From positions 124,001-188,000 of the forward strand of contig JAJFKC010000007.1 of assembly GCA_021773435.1 (NCBI GenBank): a stretch of DNA of 64,000 nucleotides. Reading direction: 5' to 3'. Source of the stretch: Porticoccaceae bacterium (GTDB lineage Bacteria > Pseudomonadota > Gammaproteobacteria > Pseudomonadales > Porticoccaceae). Within the stretch, counting starts at the first letter, position 1; every line of letters starts with the position of its first letter. The notes below the pieces were generated by a model. It was not told the DNA's origin, did no database searches, and was given only the letters and a program-made list of their open reading frames with translations. Below, one piece after another: positions 55,101-64,000 of this stretch. A program made the position numbers and the translations under genes.

Positions 55101-56249
55101 ATGAGTGGCCCCCTAGCAGGATACAAGGTAATCGAACTGGCTGGTATTGGGCCAGCACCGATGTGCGCCATGATGCTTTCTGATATGGGAGCAGAGGTGG
55201 TTCGCGTTGACCGCCTGGCAGACGCAGGGCTCGGTATTGCCATGCCCAAAAAATATAACTTCCTGGGCCGTGGTCGCAAATCCATTGCCATCGATCTGAA
55301 GAATCCAGACGGTATCGAAGCCCTACTAAAACTAATAGACGGTGCCGACTGCGTGCTAGAGGGCTTCCGCCCCGGCGTTATGGAGCGCCTGGGCATGGGT
55401 CCAGATGTTTGTATGGAACGCAATCCCAAACTGGTTTTTGCCCGCGTGACTGGTTGGGGCCAGGAAGGACCGCTATCAAAATGTGCGGGCCATGATTTGA
55501 ACTACATCGCCCTTTCTGGAGCACTACACGCCATTGGTCGCAGCAACGACGAGCCGCCGACACCGCCACTGAATCTAGTGGGTGATTTCGGCGGCGGCAC
55601 CATGTTTGTCTTAACCGGTATTCTCGCCGCTTTGCTTGAAGTAAAAAGCTCTGGTCTGGGCCAGGTGGTCGATGCCGGTATGGTCGATGGCGCGTTGTCA
55701 CTGATGACCTCGATCTATGGCATGCACGCAGGTGGTGTGCAGCGCGATGAGCGGGCCTCAAATATCCTCGACAGCGGTTCGCATTTTTATAACACCTACG
55801 AAACCAAGGATGGCCGTTACGTGTCTATTGGCTCCATTGAGACCAAATTCTACGCGGAACTGCTTGATAAAATGAATATCGAACCGGACTCTATGGCACC
55901 CCAGATGGAACGGGAAAGCTGGCCAGCGATGAAGGAAAAACTCAAAGCACTGTTTTTAACCAAGACTCGCGATGAGTGGTGCGCGATTATGGACAATACC
56001 GATATCTGCTTTGCGCCAGTGCTGACCCTGGAAGAGGCCCCTGATTACCCTCACAACAAAGAGCGGGATGCTTTTGTCGATGTCGAAGGCGTTATGCACC
56101 CGGCCCCAGCACCTCGATTTAGCCGCACACCTTCATCCATTAAAGGGCCAGCTCCAAAAACAGGTATGCACACCGACGAAGTATTGGCTGACTGGGGGGT
56201 CTCCAGTGATGAGATTAAAACCCTAAAAGCCGGTGGTGCTATCAAGTAA
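55101..56249 (+). CDS. CaiB/BaiF family enzyme, alpha-methylacyl-CoA racemase-like
   Basis: A 382-residue class III CoA-transferase family member. GYKVIELAGIGPAPMCAMML and the Asp region RVTGWGQEGPLSKCAGHDLNYIALSGALHAIGR resemble alpha-methylacyl-CoA racemases more than transferases: the GHDxNY motif contains the racemase His and Asp. It may epimerise 2-methyl branched acyl-CoA, which would fit sterol or branched-chain degradation. GAGAG precedes the ATG. Confidence 0.9.
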   Translation: MSGPLAGYKVIELAGIGPAPMCAMMLSDMGAEVVRVDRLADAGLGIAMPKKYNFLGRGRKSIAIDLKNPDGIEALLKLIDGADCVLEGFRPGVMERLGMGPDVCMERNPKLVFARVTGWGQEGPLSKCAGHDLNYIALSGALHAIGRSNDEPPTPPLNLVGDFGGGTMFVLTGILAALLEVKSSGLGQVVDAGMVDGALSLMTSIYGMHAGGVQRDERASNILDSGSHFYNTYETKDGRYVSIGSIETKFYAELLDKMNIEPDSMAPQMERESWPAMKEKLKALFLTKTRDEWCAIMDNTDICFAPVLTLEEAPDYPHNKERDAFVDVEGVMHPAPAPRFSRTPSSIKGPAPKTGMHTDEVLADWGVSSDEIKTLKAGGAIK

Positions 56250-56259
56250 TTAGGTTTTT

Positions 56260-56289
56260 AAACGGGGAAGGCAATTGCTTTCCCCGTTT
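56260..56289. terminator. strong stem-loop terminator after the racemase-like gene
   Basis: AAACGGGGAAGGC and GCTTTCCCCGTTT form a 13-bp stem (one G-T pair) around an AATT loop, 10 bases after the stop codon. The A/T ends make it usable in both directions. Confidence 0.85.
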
Positions 56290-56464
56290 AACCTTTTCCA
56301 CTTTACCTTTCCCACTACAGAAGGAACGGGCGGCGCTTGATTGGGATGCTATCGGCGCGATTGCTGAACTCTTCGCGGCTGTAGCCGTTATTGGGTCACT
56401 GCTTTTTGTTGGTTCCCAGCTACGCCAGGCCAGCTATATCGAGCGTTCAAACGCCCAAAGGGAT

Positions 56465-56869
56465 ATGATTAAGCAAGCATCCGACTGGATGTCATCCACC
56501 TCAAGAGATTCAGAACTGTTCGCGGCGGTCCGCGAATGTTTGCAGGATTTTGACGAGGCGACCCCACTGACGAGAGATAGGTTTAATGGCTGGGCTTTTG
56601 CCGCTCTTTTCATGGTGGAGTCGGTTTATTACATGCGCGAAAATGACTTTGCTCACGACCAATCATTCAATAGCTTTGAACAAGTAGTACTTTCGATTAT
56701 CGCCACCAAAGGCGGCAAGCAATGGTGGACTCTTGCCTACCCAATAGTTGGCTCTGATGTTGGCAATCATATTAAAAAACGCCTGGATGAAACTGACGGA
56801 ACCATCCCTCCATGGGGCGTACTTATGCCTCAATTGAAGGCCGATACGGGCGACAATGCCGATCAATAG
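56465..56869 (+). CDS. small hypothetical protein; true N-terminus probably upstream
   Basis: The first ATG in the frame is at 56465 (134 residues). The same frame codes upstream for a plausible membrane anchor: from 56339 it reads DWDAIGAIAELFAAVAVIGS and a hydrophobic helix, then QLRQASYIERSNAQRD. This is the usual beginning of a family of small single-helix bacterial proteins that start near MDWxAIGA. The expected start position (56336) has CTT, with AAGGA 10 bases upstream. Either a non-standard start is used or the start codon is lost. The soluble part is helical and of unknown function. Confidence 0.6.
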   Translation: MIKQASDWMSSTSRDSELFAAVRECLQDFDEATPLTRDRFNGWAFAALFMVESVYYMRENDFAHDQSFNSFEQVVLSIIATKGGKQWWTLAYPIVGSDVGNHIKKRLDETDGTIPPWGVLMPQLKADTGDNADQ

Positions 56870-56917
56870 CTAGTCACACATTACTCTAATCATTGCCCAC
56901 GCTATGCACTCGGCGCT

Positions 56918-57640
56918 CTAAGTGCTCGGGGCAGTCGGTAACTGCCAATCTATAGCCTTTTGGGCTCTGCTCGTTAAATACACATTGGTTTGTGAAAAAG
57001 GTTTGCTGCCAAAAAAACCCCGGTAGGCCGACAATGGCGAAGGATGGGGTGAGCGGATCACACAATGTTTTTGCTGATCAATAAAACTGCCTTTCTTCTG
57101 TGCGTAGCTGCCCCATAAAATAAAAACCAGGCCTTCCCGCTCTTCGTTTAAGGCTTGAATAGCTCGATCCGTTAACGTCTCCCAACCCTGGTTTTGGTGG
57201 GCACCAGCCTGCCCGGCAGTAACAGTCAGCGTCGCATTCAATAACAACACACCTTGATTAGCCCAGTGGTTCAGGCAGCCGTGAACTGCTGGCGGGATAC
57301 CCAAGTCACTTTCAAGTTCTTTATATATATTTGCAAGCGAGGGTGGTATGGCAACACCCGGAAGCACTGAAAAACACAAACCATGCGCCTGGTTTGGCCC
57401 GTGGTATGGGTCCTGACCGAGCACCACCACTTTAACTTTGTCAAAAGGCGCTTGATCAAAAGCTGCAAACCAATGATCGCTGGCGGGAAATACCTGTTTG
57501 CCCTGCTGTTTTTCAGATATGAGAAAAGCGCGCAGAGTCTTCATATACGGCTTATCAAACTCCTCGCCCAGAACCTTTAACCAGGAGGGATGGAGTTTCA
57601 CTGCCCGCGCAGGCTGAATTTGGGAAGACTGATCAGCCAT
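56918..57640 (-). CDS. ung: uracil-DNA glycosylase
   Basis: Removes uracil from DNA (base excision repair). The 240 residues contain the catalytic water-activating motif GQDPYHG with Asp77 and the DNA-intercalation motif HPSPLSAYRGFFG near residue 200. FILWGSYAQKKG and LLLNATLTVTAGQAGAHQ are typical of family 1. It is downstream of lysS on the same strand by about 20 bases, so prfB-lysS-ung may be one transcript. Confidence 0.97.
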   Translation of the reverse strand: MADQSSQIQPARAVKLHPSWLKVLGEEFDKPYMKTLRAFLISEKQQGKQVFPASDHWFAAFDQAPFDKVKVVVLGQDPYHGPNQAHGLCFSVLPGVAIPPSLANIYKELESDLGIPPAVHGCLNHWANQGVLLLNATLTVTAGQAGAHQNQGWETLTDRAIQALNEEREGLVFILWGSYAQKKGSFIDQQKHCVIRSPHPSPLSAYRGFFGSKPFSQTNVYLTSRAQKAIDWQLPTAPST

Positions 57641-57660
57641 AACAGGTAAAATTGTCGTGC

Positions 57661-59160
57661 TTATTCAGACCGCATATGCGGGAATAACAGTACGTCCCGA
57701 ATAGACGGCGAATCCGTTAACAGCATCACCAAACGATCAATACCGATGCCTTCACCGGCCGTGGGTGGTAAACCGTATTCCAGCGCTCTGACATAATCAG
57801 CGTCGTAGTGCATGGCTTCATCATCACCGGCATCTTTTTCTCTAACTTGTTCGAGAAAACGCTCGGCCTGATCCTCGGCGTCATTCAGCTCAGAAAAACC
57901 ATTGGCAATTTCTCGCCCGCCAACAAAGAATTCAAAGCGATCAGTCACAAAAGGGTCGTCATCATTGCGACGGGCCAGCGGTGACACCTCGGTAGGATAA
58001 GCGGTAATAAAGGTGGGATTATCGAGACGATGCTCAACGGTTTTTTCAAATATTTCTATCTGCACCTTGCCCAGCCCCCAGCTGTCTTTTAGGGGGATTT
58101 CCAGCTTTTCGGCAACGCCACAAGCACTATCGAGATTATCAATATCGCCTATTTTCAAATGCTCGTTGTAATGCAGAATGGATTCAACAATGGTCAGGCG
58201 ATCAAAAGGCTGAGCAAAATCGTAGTCGCTGCCCTGATAAGTCACCGTCGTCGAACCCAACACTGTTTCACAGAGTTTACGGAGCATGTCTTCGGTGAGA
58301 TCCATCAGATCGCAGTAGTCGGCATAGGCCTCATAAAATTCCAGCATGGTGAATTCGGGATTGTGCCGCGTGGACAGACCTTCATTGCGGAAACTTCGAT
58401 TGACTTCGTAAACCTTTTCAAAGCCACCCACCACCAGACGCTTTAAATACAGCTCCGGGGCGACCCGCATATACATTTCCTGGTCAAGCGCATTATGGAA
58501 GGTTACAAAAGGTTTCGCCGTTGCGCCACCGGGAATAATCTGCATCATCGGGGTTTCGACTTCCATAAAGTCCCGTTGATTTAAATAGTGACGGATAAAA
58601 TCAATAATTTTTGAACGCAGCTGAAAGACTCGCCGAGAATCACTATTAACAATTAAATCTACATAACGTTGTCGGTAGCGCATTTCCTGATCAGCCAGAC
58701 CATGAAATTTTTCAGGCAGAGGCCGAAGGGATTTGGTTAATAACTCGTATTGATCAAGATTGACATACAGGTCGCCGCGCCCGGATTTATGCAGCGGCCC
58801 ACGAACACCCACCAGGTCACCGATATCCCAGTGGCCGTAGCGGGCTTTAATATCTTGCTGGACGGTTTTATCGGCGTAGAGCTGGATTTGCCCGGAGACA
58901 TCCTGGAGCACCATAAACGGCCCACGTTTGGCCATCACACGTCCAGCGACACTGACGATATGGTTCAGGTTTTCCAGCTCCTCTTTGTCTTTATCGGCAA
59001 AGCTTTCCTGCAATTTGTTGGCAAAATCAGAGCGGCGAAATTCATTGGGAAATGCCGAGGCATTATCCTGCACGCCTTTTTCACGAATCGCTGTCAATTT
59101 ACTGCGCCGCTCTGCAATCAACTGATTTTCGTCAACCGGCGTTTGATCGTCTTTACTCAT
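57661..59160 (-). CDS. lysS: lysyl-tRNA synthetase (class II)
   Basis: Charges tRNA-Lys. The 499-residue protein has the N-terminal OB-fold ([26 protein letters not shown]) and the three class II motifs: motif 1 around EVETPMMQ, motif 2 in [20 protein letters not shown], motif 3 in [11 protein letters not shown]. Length matches E. coli LysS (505). It follows prfB, the conserved gammaproteobacterial order, with a 74-base gap. Confidence 0.98.
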   Translation of the reverse strand: MSKDDQTPVDENQLIAERRSKLTAIREKGVQDNASAFPNEFRRSDFANKLQESFADKDKEELENLNHIVSVAGRVMAKRGPFMVLQDVSGQIQLYADKTVQQDIKARYGHWDIGDLVGVRGPLHKSGRGDLYVNLDQYELLTKSLRPLPEKFHGLADQEMRYRQRYVDLIVNSDSRRVFQLRSKIIDFIRHYLNQRDFMEVETPMMQIIPGGATAKPFVTFHNALDQEMYMRVAPELYLKRLVVGGFEKVYEVNRSFRNEGLSTRHNPEFTMLEFYEAYADYCDLMDLTEDMLRKLCETVLGSTTVTYQGSDYDFAQPFDRLTIVESILHYNEHLKIGDIDNLDSACGVAEKLEIPLKDSWGLGKVQIEIFEKTVEHRLDNPTFITAYPTEVSPLARRNDDDPFVTDRFEFFVGGREIANGFSELNDAEDQAERFLEQVREKDAGDDEAMHYDADYVRALEYGLPPTAGEGIGIDRLVMLLTDSPSIRDVLLFPHMRSE

Positions 59161-59234
59161 TACGTTATTTCACTCTTTATCGTCGGGTCAAAAATATTTT
59201 GGGTGGAGGTTTAGCCACCATTTTGTGGGAATTG

Positions 59235-60333
<1,099 letters not shown>

Positions 60334-60520
60334 AAAAAGGTCGCTTGGCTGTGAATGGCTTCAACAAAATGGGTGCAACGAGACAAGTCCGCTAGTCTAA
60401 CGAAATGCGCTTGCTCAGACTAGACGGCCGAACCAGATTGCCAAACGAGCTCACCACACTAGGTAGCCCGACTAAACAGCGCTAAAAGCCCGATCCACCA
60501 GTCCAGGCTATACCTTCAAG

Positions 60521-61282
60521 CTATAACCCCGGCCACAGACCACCGGACACTGGAATCGTCACACCGGTGATGTAACTGGATTCTTCACTGGCGAGGAACA
60601 AGGCAGCATTGGCAATATCTTCCGGCTCGCCCATACGTTTAAGCAGGTTTTTCTCAGCAAATTCATCAGCCACATCCTGGCCAACATCTTTCAGAGCCAG
60701 GGTACGAATAATCCCCGGGGCAATGCAATTAACATTAACGTGGGGCGCTAATTCTTCAGCCAGACTTCGCGTCAAAGAAGTCACACCCGCTTTGGCTGCA
60801 CCGTAGTCGGCGTGTCCTGCGGCACCGGCATATTCAATGGATGAAACGTTGACGATTTTCCCGTATTTTCGCTCAAGCATTGCCGGAGCGAGCTTTCGGG
60901 TGAGGTGGAAGATACCTTTCATATTGACGGTAAAACACATGTCCCAGCGCTCTTCCTGAACATCGATCACCGAAGTGTATTTTGCATCCAGCCATAAACC
61001 GCCAACCACGTTGATAATAATATCCACTCGATCAAAGTGTTCCCGGCTGCCTGCCAGCAACTCATCCACTTCGCTTTCAACCAGCACGCTGCCGCGTTGG
61101 GCGAAAACCTTTGCACTTTTTGCCAGCAATGGTTCAACCTCCTCCACTCCCTGGGCCAGGCGGCTACCGGAGATATCGGTCATGATCAGCGACGCGCCTT
61201 CTTCCGCAAAGCGTTTTGCAACGCTCATGCCCATTGGCCCACCGGCACCAGTGACCAATGCTACTTTGTCTTTTAATCTCAT
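60521..61282 (-). CDS. short-chain dehydrogenase/reductase
   Basis: 253 residues from ATG 61282 (GGGGAA upstream). It is a classical SDR with NAD(P)-binding TGAGGPMGMSVA, the catalytic Ser in VNVSSIEYAG and YGAAKAG (Tyr-x-x-x-Lys), and the C-terminal GVTIPVSGGLWPG. An acidic residue after beta-2 (IMTDIS) suggests NAD(H) preference. Substrate unknown; the surrounding acyl-CoA genes allow a hydroxyacyl or alcohol substrate. An in-frame ATG 11 codons upstream (61315) is less likely. Confidence 0.92.
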   Translation of the reverse strand: MRLKDKVALVTGAGGPMGMSVAKRFAEEGASLIMTDISGSRLAQGVEEVEPLLAKSAKVFAQRGSVLVESEVDELLAGSREHFDRVDIIINVVGGLWLDAKYTSVIDVQEERWDMCFTVNMKGIFHLTRKLAPAMLERKYGKIVNVSSIEYAGAAGHADYGAAKAGVTSLTRSLAEELAPHVNVNCIAPGIIRTLALKDVGQDVADEFAEKNLLKRMGEPEDIANAALFLASEESSYITGVTIPVSGGLWPGL

Positions 61283-61461
61283 CGTTTTCCCCAATTTAAT
61301 TGATTGTGCTTTCAAGTAATAATTCGTTTAAGCCTGATTACTCAGGTCCACATATGAGTTGAATCTTGATGATTTTATCTCGTCAAATTGAGTCTTTATT
61401 GAGAATGGCTACTAACCCAGATCCACAAAGTCAATATCCGCAAAACCAATAAGTGAAGCCC

Positions 61462-62826
61462 TTATGCTATGCCGATTGGCCCTTGATGATTAAAACACGC
61501 GGTCATAACACGACTTAAATCATAGCCGTCTTTAGAACCTGCCAGCTCCCGTATTGAGTGCATAGCAAAGGTTGGCACGCCGACATCCAGGGTTGGCACG
61601 CCGATTTGCGTGGCGGTGATGGGGCCTATGGTACTGCCACAATCTAGATCGGTGCGCGTGACAAAAGATTGTAAAGGCACGGCTTCAAGCTCACACCACT
61701 GGCGAAATAGTGCTGCCGTGACGCTCGTGGTCGCATAGCGCTGATTGGCATTAATTTTTAACACCGGGCCACGATTTAACACCGGCACATGGTTGCCGTC
61801 ATGTTTACTGACGTAGTTCGGGTGCACACCATGGGCATTGTCAGCAGAAATCATCAGCGAATGACTGATCGCTCTGCGCCTCTGCTCACTGTCTGGTAGC
61901 ACGCGCTCTAACGTGCTTTGCAGCATTGGGCCCTGGGCGCCGCAAGCGGAGGCGCTGCCGACCTCCTCATGATCAGCACAAACCAGAAAGCAAGTTTGTC
62001 TGCCATTTTTCTCGCTGGCCTTGAGTAAGGCTTGCAAGCCACAATAACAACTCAGTAAATTATCAAGTCGGGCTGATGCCAGAAAATCATTATGTAGCCC
62101 GATCCGGCCTGGCCCTTGCGTATCATAAAAACATAGTTCGTAGTCAAGCACTTCTATTTCGCTAAGGTCCGAATATTCGCTACTCAATTGTTGGGCTAAT
62201 AACTTACGGAAATCGCCGTCAGAGCCGTCACCATCACGACTAGCGTCACTGCCGGTTTCAAACAGTATTGGCAGGATATCGGTTTGTGGATTTACGGTGC
62301 GGTTTTTGTTGGCTTCTCTATCCAGATGGATGGCCAGGCTCGGAATTGTTGCTACCGGACGCCTGAAATCAATCAATCTTTTGCCAAGGCCACCGACTTG
62401 CTTGCTGTCATTAGATACATCTCTATAAACCACCCGTCCAGCCAGCGACAAATCCCGATCAAACCAGGGATTAAGTAGTGCACCACCGTACACCTCTACA
62501 CCCAACTGAAAATAATCCTTTATCTTTTCTGGCTGAGGTTTAACCATCAGGGTCGGACTATCGGTGTGTGCGCCAACCATGCGAATGCCATTGTCGAGCA
62601 TGCTTGACGTGCCGTAGACAAAAGCAATTATCGAGGAGTCGTTACGAGTTACGTAATATCTACCGCCCGCATGTAGTGACCATTCATCGCCTTCCGACAA
62701 TTTCTCGAAGCCACCCTTTTCTAACGCGTGAGCAATATTATTAGTGGCATGAAAAGGTGTCGGGGAATCCGCTATAAAGGCCAGTAACTGCTCATTAAAA
62801 TTATCGGTGTTAGTTTGCGATGCCAT
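61462..62826 (-). CDS. apeB: M18 family metalloaminopeptidase
   Basis: A 454-residue zinc aminopeptidase (aspartyl aminopeptidase-like). Metal-binding His lies in [16 protein letters not shown], the catalytic Glu pair in [11 protein letters not shown] and a further His near the C-terminus in [30 protein letters not shown] is an M18 signature. Length and motifs fit bacterial ApeB-type enzymes. Cytoplasmic peptide turnover is the likely role. Confidence 0.93.
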   Translation of the reverse strand: MASQTNTDNFNEQLLAFIADSPTPFHATNNIAHALEKGGFEKLSEGDEWSLHAGGRYYVTRNDSSIIAFVYGTSSMLDNGIRMVGAHTDSPTLMVKPQPEKIKDYFQLGVEVYGGALLNPWFDRDLSLAGRVVYRDVSNDSKQVGGLGKRLIDFRRPVATIPSLAIHLDREANKNRTVNPQTDILPILFETGSDASRDGDGSDGDFRKLLAQQLSSEYSDLSEIEVLDYELCFYDTQGPGRIGLHNDFLASARLDNLLSCYCGLQALLKASEKNGRQTCFLVCADHEEVGSASACGAQGPMLQSTLERVLPDSEQRRRAISHSLMISADNAHGVHPNYVSKHDGNHVPVLNRGPVLKINANQRYATTSVTAALFRQWCELEAVPLQSFVTRTDLDCGSTIGPITATQIGVPTLDVGVPTFAMHSIRELAGSKDGYDLSRVMTACFNHQGPIGIA

Positions 62827-62884
62827 AGTTCTTTACTGCCTGCTACCTACTAGATTCATTTCGATTAGACTGTTTTGTATTAGA

Positions 62885-63760
62885 TTATTTTTGTCTCGAT
62901 AGCCTACTGAGCAAACTCGAAGTATCCCAGCGGCCACCGCCCTGAGCTTGAACATCTGCATAAAACTGATCGACCAAAGCCGCAAGCGGTATTTGCGCAC
63001 CATTGGTACGGGCTTCGCTGAGCACCATACCCAAATCTTTACGCATCCAGTCGACCGCAAAACCATGTTCGTACTCGCCGGCCAGCATAGTTTGATGTCG
63101 GTTTTCCATCTGCCACGATTGTGCAGCGCCTTTTGAAATCACGTCGACGACCTGTTCTGCATCGAGACCCGCACATTCTGCAAAGTGTAAGCCTTCGGCC
63201 AAACCCTGAACGATACCTGCGATACAAATTTGATTAACCATCTTACAGAGCTGTCCATCGCCAGCAGGGCCCATTAACTTAACCGTCTTTGCATAACTCT
63301 CGATCACTGGTCGCGCTTTATCGAACACATCTTTATCGCCACCGCACATCACGGTTAAAAGACCCTGCTCGGCACCCTGTTGACCACCGGATACCGGGGC
63401 ATCTATAAACGACAATTGCCGCTCAACACAGGCAAGGCTTAACTCCCTGGCCAAAAAAGCTGAAGCTGTGGTGTGATCTACCAAAATACTGCCCGGACTC
63501 ATTGCGGCAAGTGCGCCGACATCGCCATAGCAAATTTCACGAACGTCATCATCCTGTCCTACGCAGCTAAAAACCATATCAGCATTAACAACGGCTTCAG
63601 CAGGTGTGGCAGCTAAACTACCTGAATACCTATTTATCCAGCTTTCCGCTTTGAGCCGAGTTCGGTTATAGACTGTGACCTCAAAACCTGCACCACTAAG
63701 GTGACCCGCCATGGGATAACCCATCACCCCGAGACCGAGGAATGCGACTTTAGTGGTCAT
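62885..63760 (-). CDS. beta-hydroxyacid dehydrogenase (3-hydroxyisobutyrate dehydrogenase-like)
   Basis: A 291-residue NAD(P)-dependent enzyme. The N-terminal Rossmann motif GLGVMGYPMAGHL is followed by NRT, suggesting NADP preference. The substrate motif DAPVSGGQQGAEQGLLTVMCGG and the catalytic lysine region GDGQLCKMVNQI are intact. Candidate substrates are 3-hydroxyisobutyrate or tartronate semialdehyde; sequence alone does not decide. It lies 58 bases upstream of the aminopeptidase gene on the same strand. Confidence 0.9.
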   Translation of the reverse strand: MTTKVAFLGLGVMGYPMAGHLSGAGFEVTVYNRTRLKAESWINRYSGSLAATPAEAVVNADMVFSCVGQDDDVREICYGDVGALAAMSPGSILVDHTTASAFLARELSLACVERQLSFIDAPVSGGQQGAEQGLLTVMCGGDKDVFDKARPVIESYAKTVKLMGPAGDGQLCKMVNQICIAGIVQGLAEGLHFAECAGLDAEQVVDVISKGAAQSWQMENRHQTMLAGEYEHGFAVDWMRKDLGMVLSEARTNGAQIPLAALVDQFYADVQAQGGGRWDTSSLLSRLSRQK

Positions 63761-63788
63761 CTAAGAGTGATCGTCTAAGAGTAGTCAT

Positions 63789-64000
63789 CTATGTATTTCC
63801 CATAAATAAAACACCAAATAGAAAAGTTCCAAGTATCAGGCGATACCAGACAAAAGGCATCATGCCAATTCGATTAACCAGTGCAAGAAAAAAATGAATG
63901 CAAGTTAAAGCCATTATGGCCGAAACAACGGCCCCGATCATCAAATCGGCCCAGGACACAGCCATCGTGACCGCCTGGTTATCGGTGAATATTTGCAACA
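63789..64000 (-). CDS. uppP: undecaprenyl-diphosphate phosphatase, C-terminal part
   Basis: The frame runs off the right edge of the window; about 70 C-terminal residues are visible. Two membrane helices and the end motif IGMMPFVWYRLILG match the BacA/UppP family, which recycles the lipid carrier of peptidoglycan synthesis. The catalytic motifs lie outside the window. Confidence 0.85.
   Translation of the reverse strand, partial: LQIFTDNQAVTMAVSWADLMIGAVVSAIMALTCIHFFLALVNRIGMMPFVWYRLILGTFLFGVLFMGNT

Overview
This 64 kb window looks like a chromosomal segment of a marine gammaproteobacterium. It carries prfB-lysS, cysDN, ung and uppP genes of gammaproteobacterial type, a class GN sortase module (a marine proteobacterial family), and many acyl-CoA and CoA-ester enzymes. 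The repertoire resembles Spongiibacteraceae/BD1-7-type bacteria, but that placement is inference. Coding density is high. I see no tRNA, rRNA, CRISPR array, insertion sequence or phage gene.

Layout. 1-0.46 kb: end of a TetR-type regulator. 0.5-12.5 kb: a nitrate assimilation locus. On the minus strand lie the nitrate transporter narK/nasA-type gene and a fused PP2C phosphatase-Ser/Thr kinase. Divergently lies an overlapping operon nirB-nirD-phzF-like-nasA-(DmsB/DmsC fusion). Each arm has a sigma-54 (-24/-12) promoter, so nitrogen control by NtrC is likely. The nitrate reductase lacks the usual C-terminal [2Fe-2S] domain and is instead followed by a fused four-cluster ferredoxin/membrane anchor protein, which suggests a quinol-fed assimilatory enzyme. 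12.8-17 kb: RND efflux pump and adaptor. 17.2-19.4 kb: DUF3179 and DUF1223 exported proteins. 19.7-22.3 kb: cysD-cysN, where CysN ends in a shrunken relic of an APS kinase domain.

22.7-38.3 kb: scattered catabolic and housekeeping genes (aldehyde dehydrogenase, EF-hand protein, CaiB/BaiF CoA-transferase, VOC protein, DUF2058, ceramidase-like membrane protein, DksA-like zinc finger, amidohydrolase, GST-like, MaoC-like, orphan ParA, SnoaL-like, thiolase, patatin, DUF2235). An mscS gene is broken by a nonsense codon and a frameshift. 38.7-39.05 kb: a remnant of an enoyl-CoA hydratase gene. 39.3-45.1 kb: a 1949-codon, visibly A+T-richer DUF4011-helicase-nuclease-DUF3320 gene of the kind found in antiviral defence islands.

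45.4-52.2 kb: a complete proteobacterial dedicated sortase module: sortase, VIT/vWA target with an LPKTA sorting signal, OmpA-family lipoprotein, and divergent response regulator and sensor kinase. It also has an unrecognised 65-codon gene at the head of the minus-strand operon. 52.4-56.3 kb: LLM flavin oxidoreductase, acyl-CoA dehydrogenase, second CaiB/BaiF enzyme. 56.4-64 kb: a small membrane-anchored hypothetical whose start is unclear, ung, lysS, prfB with its programmed +1 frameshift, an SDR, an M18 aminopeptidase, a beta-hydroxyacid dehydrogenase and the end of uppP.

The strongest candidates for something unusual are the nitrate reductase architecture, the relic APS kinase tail of CysN, the DUF4011 defence-type gene, and the sortase module with its extra small gene.
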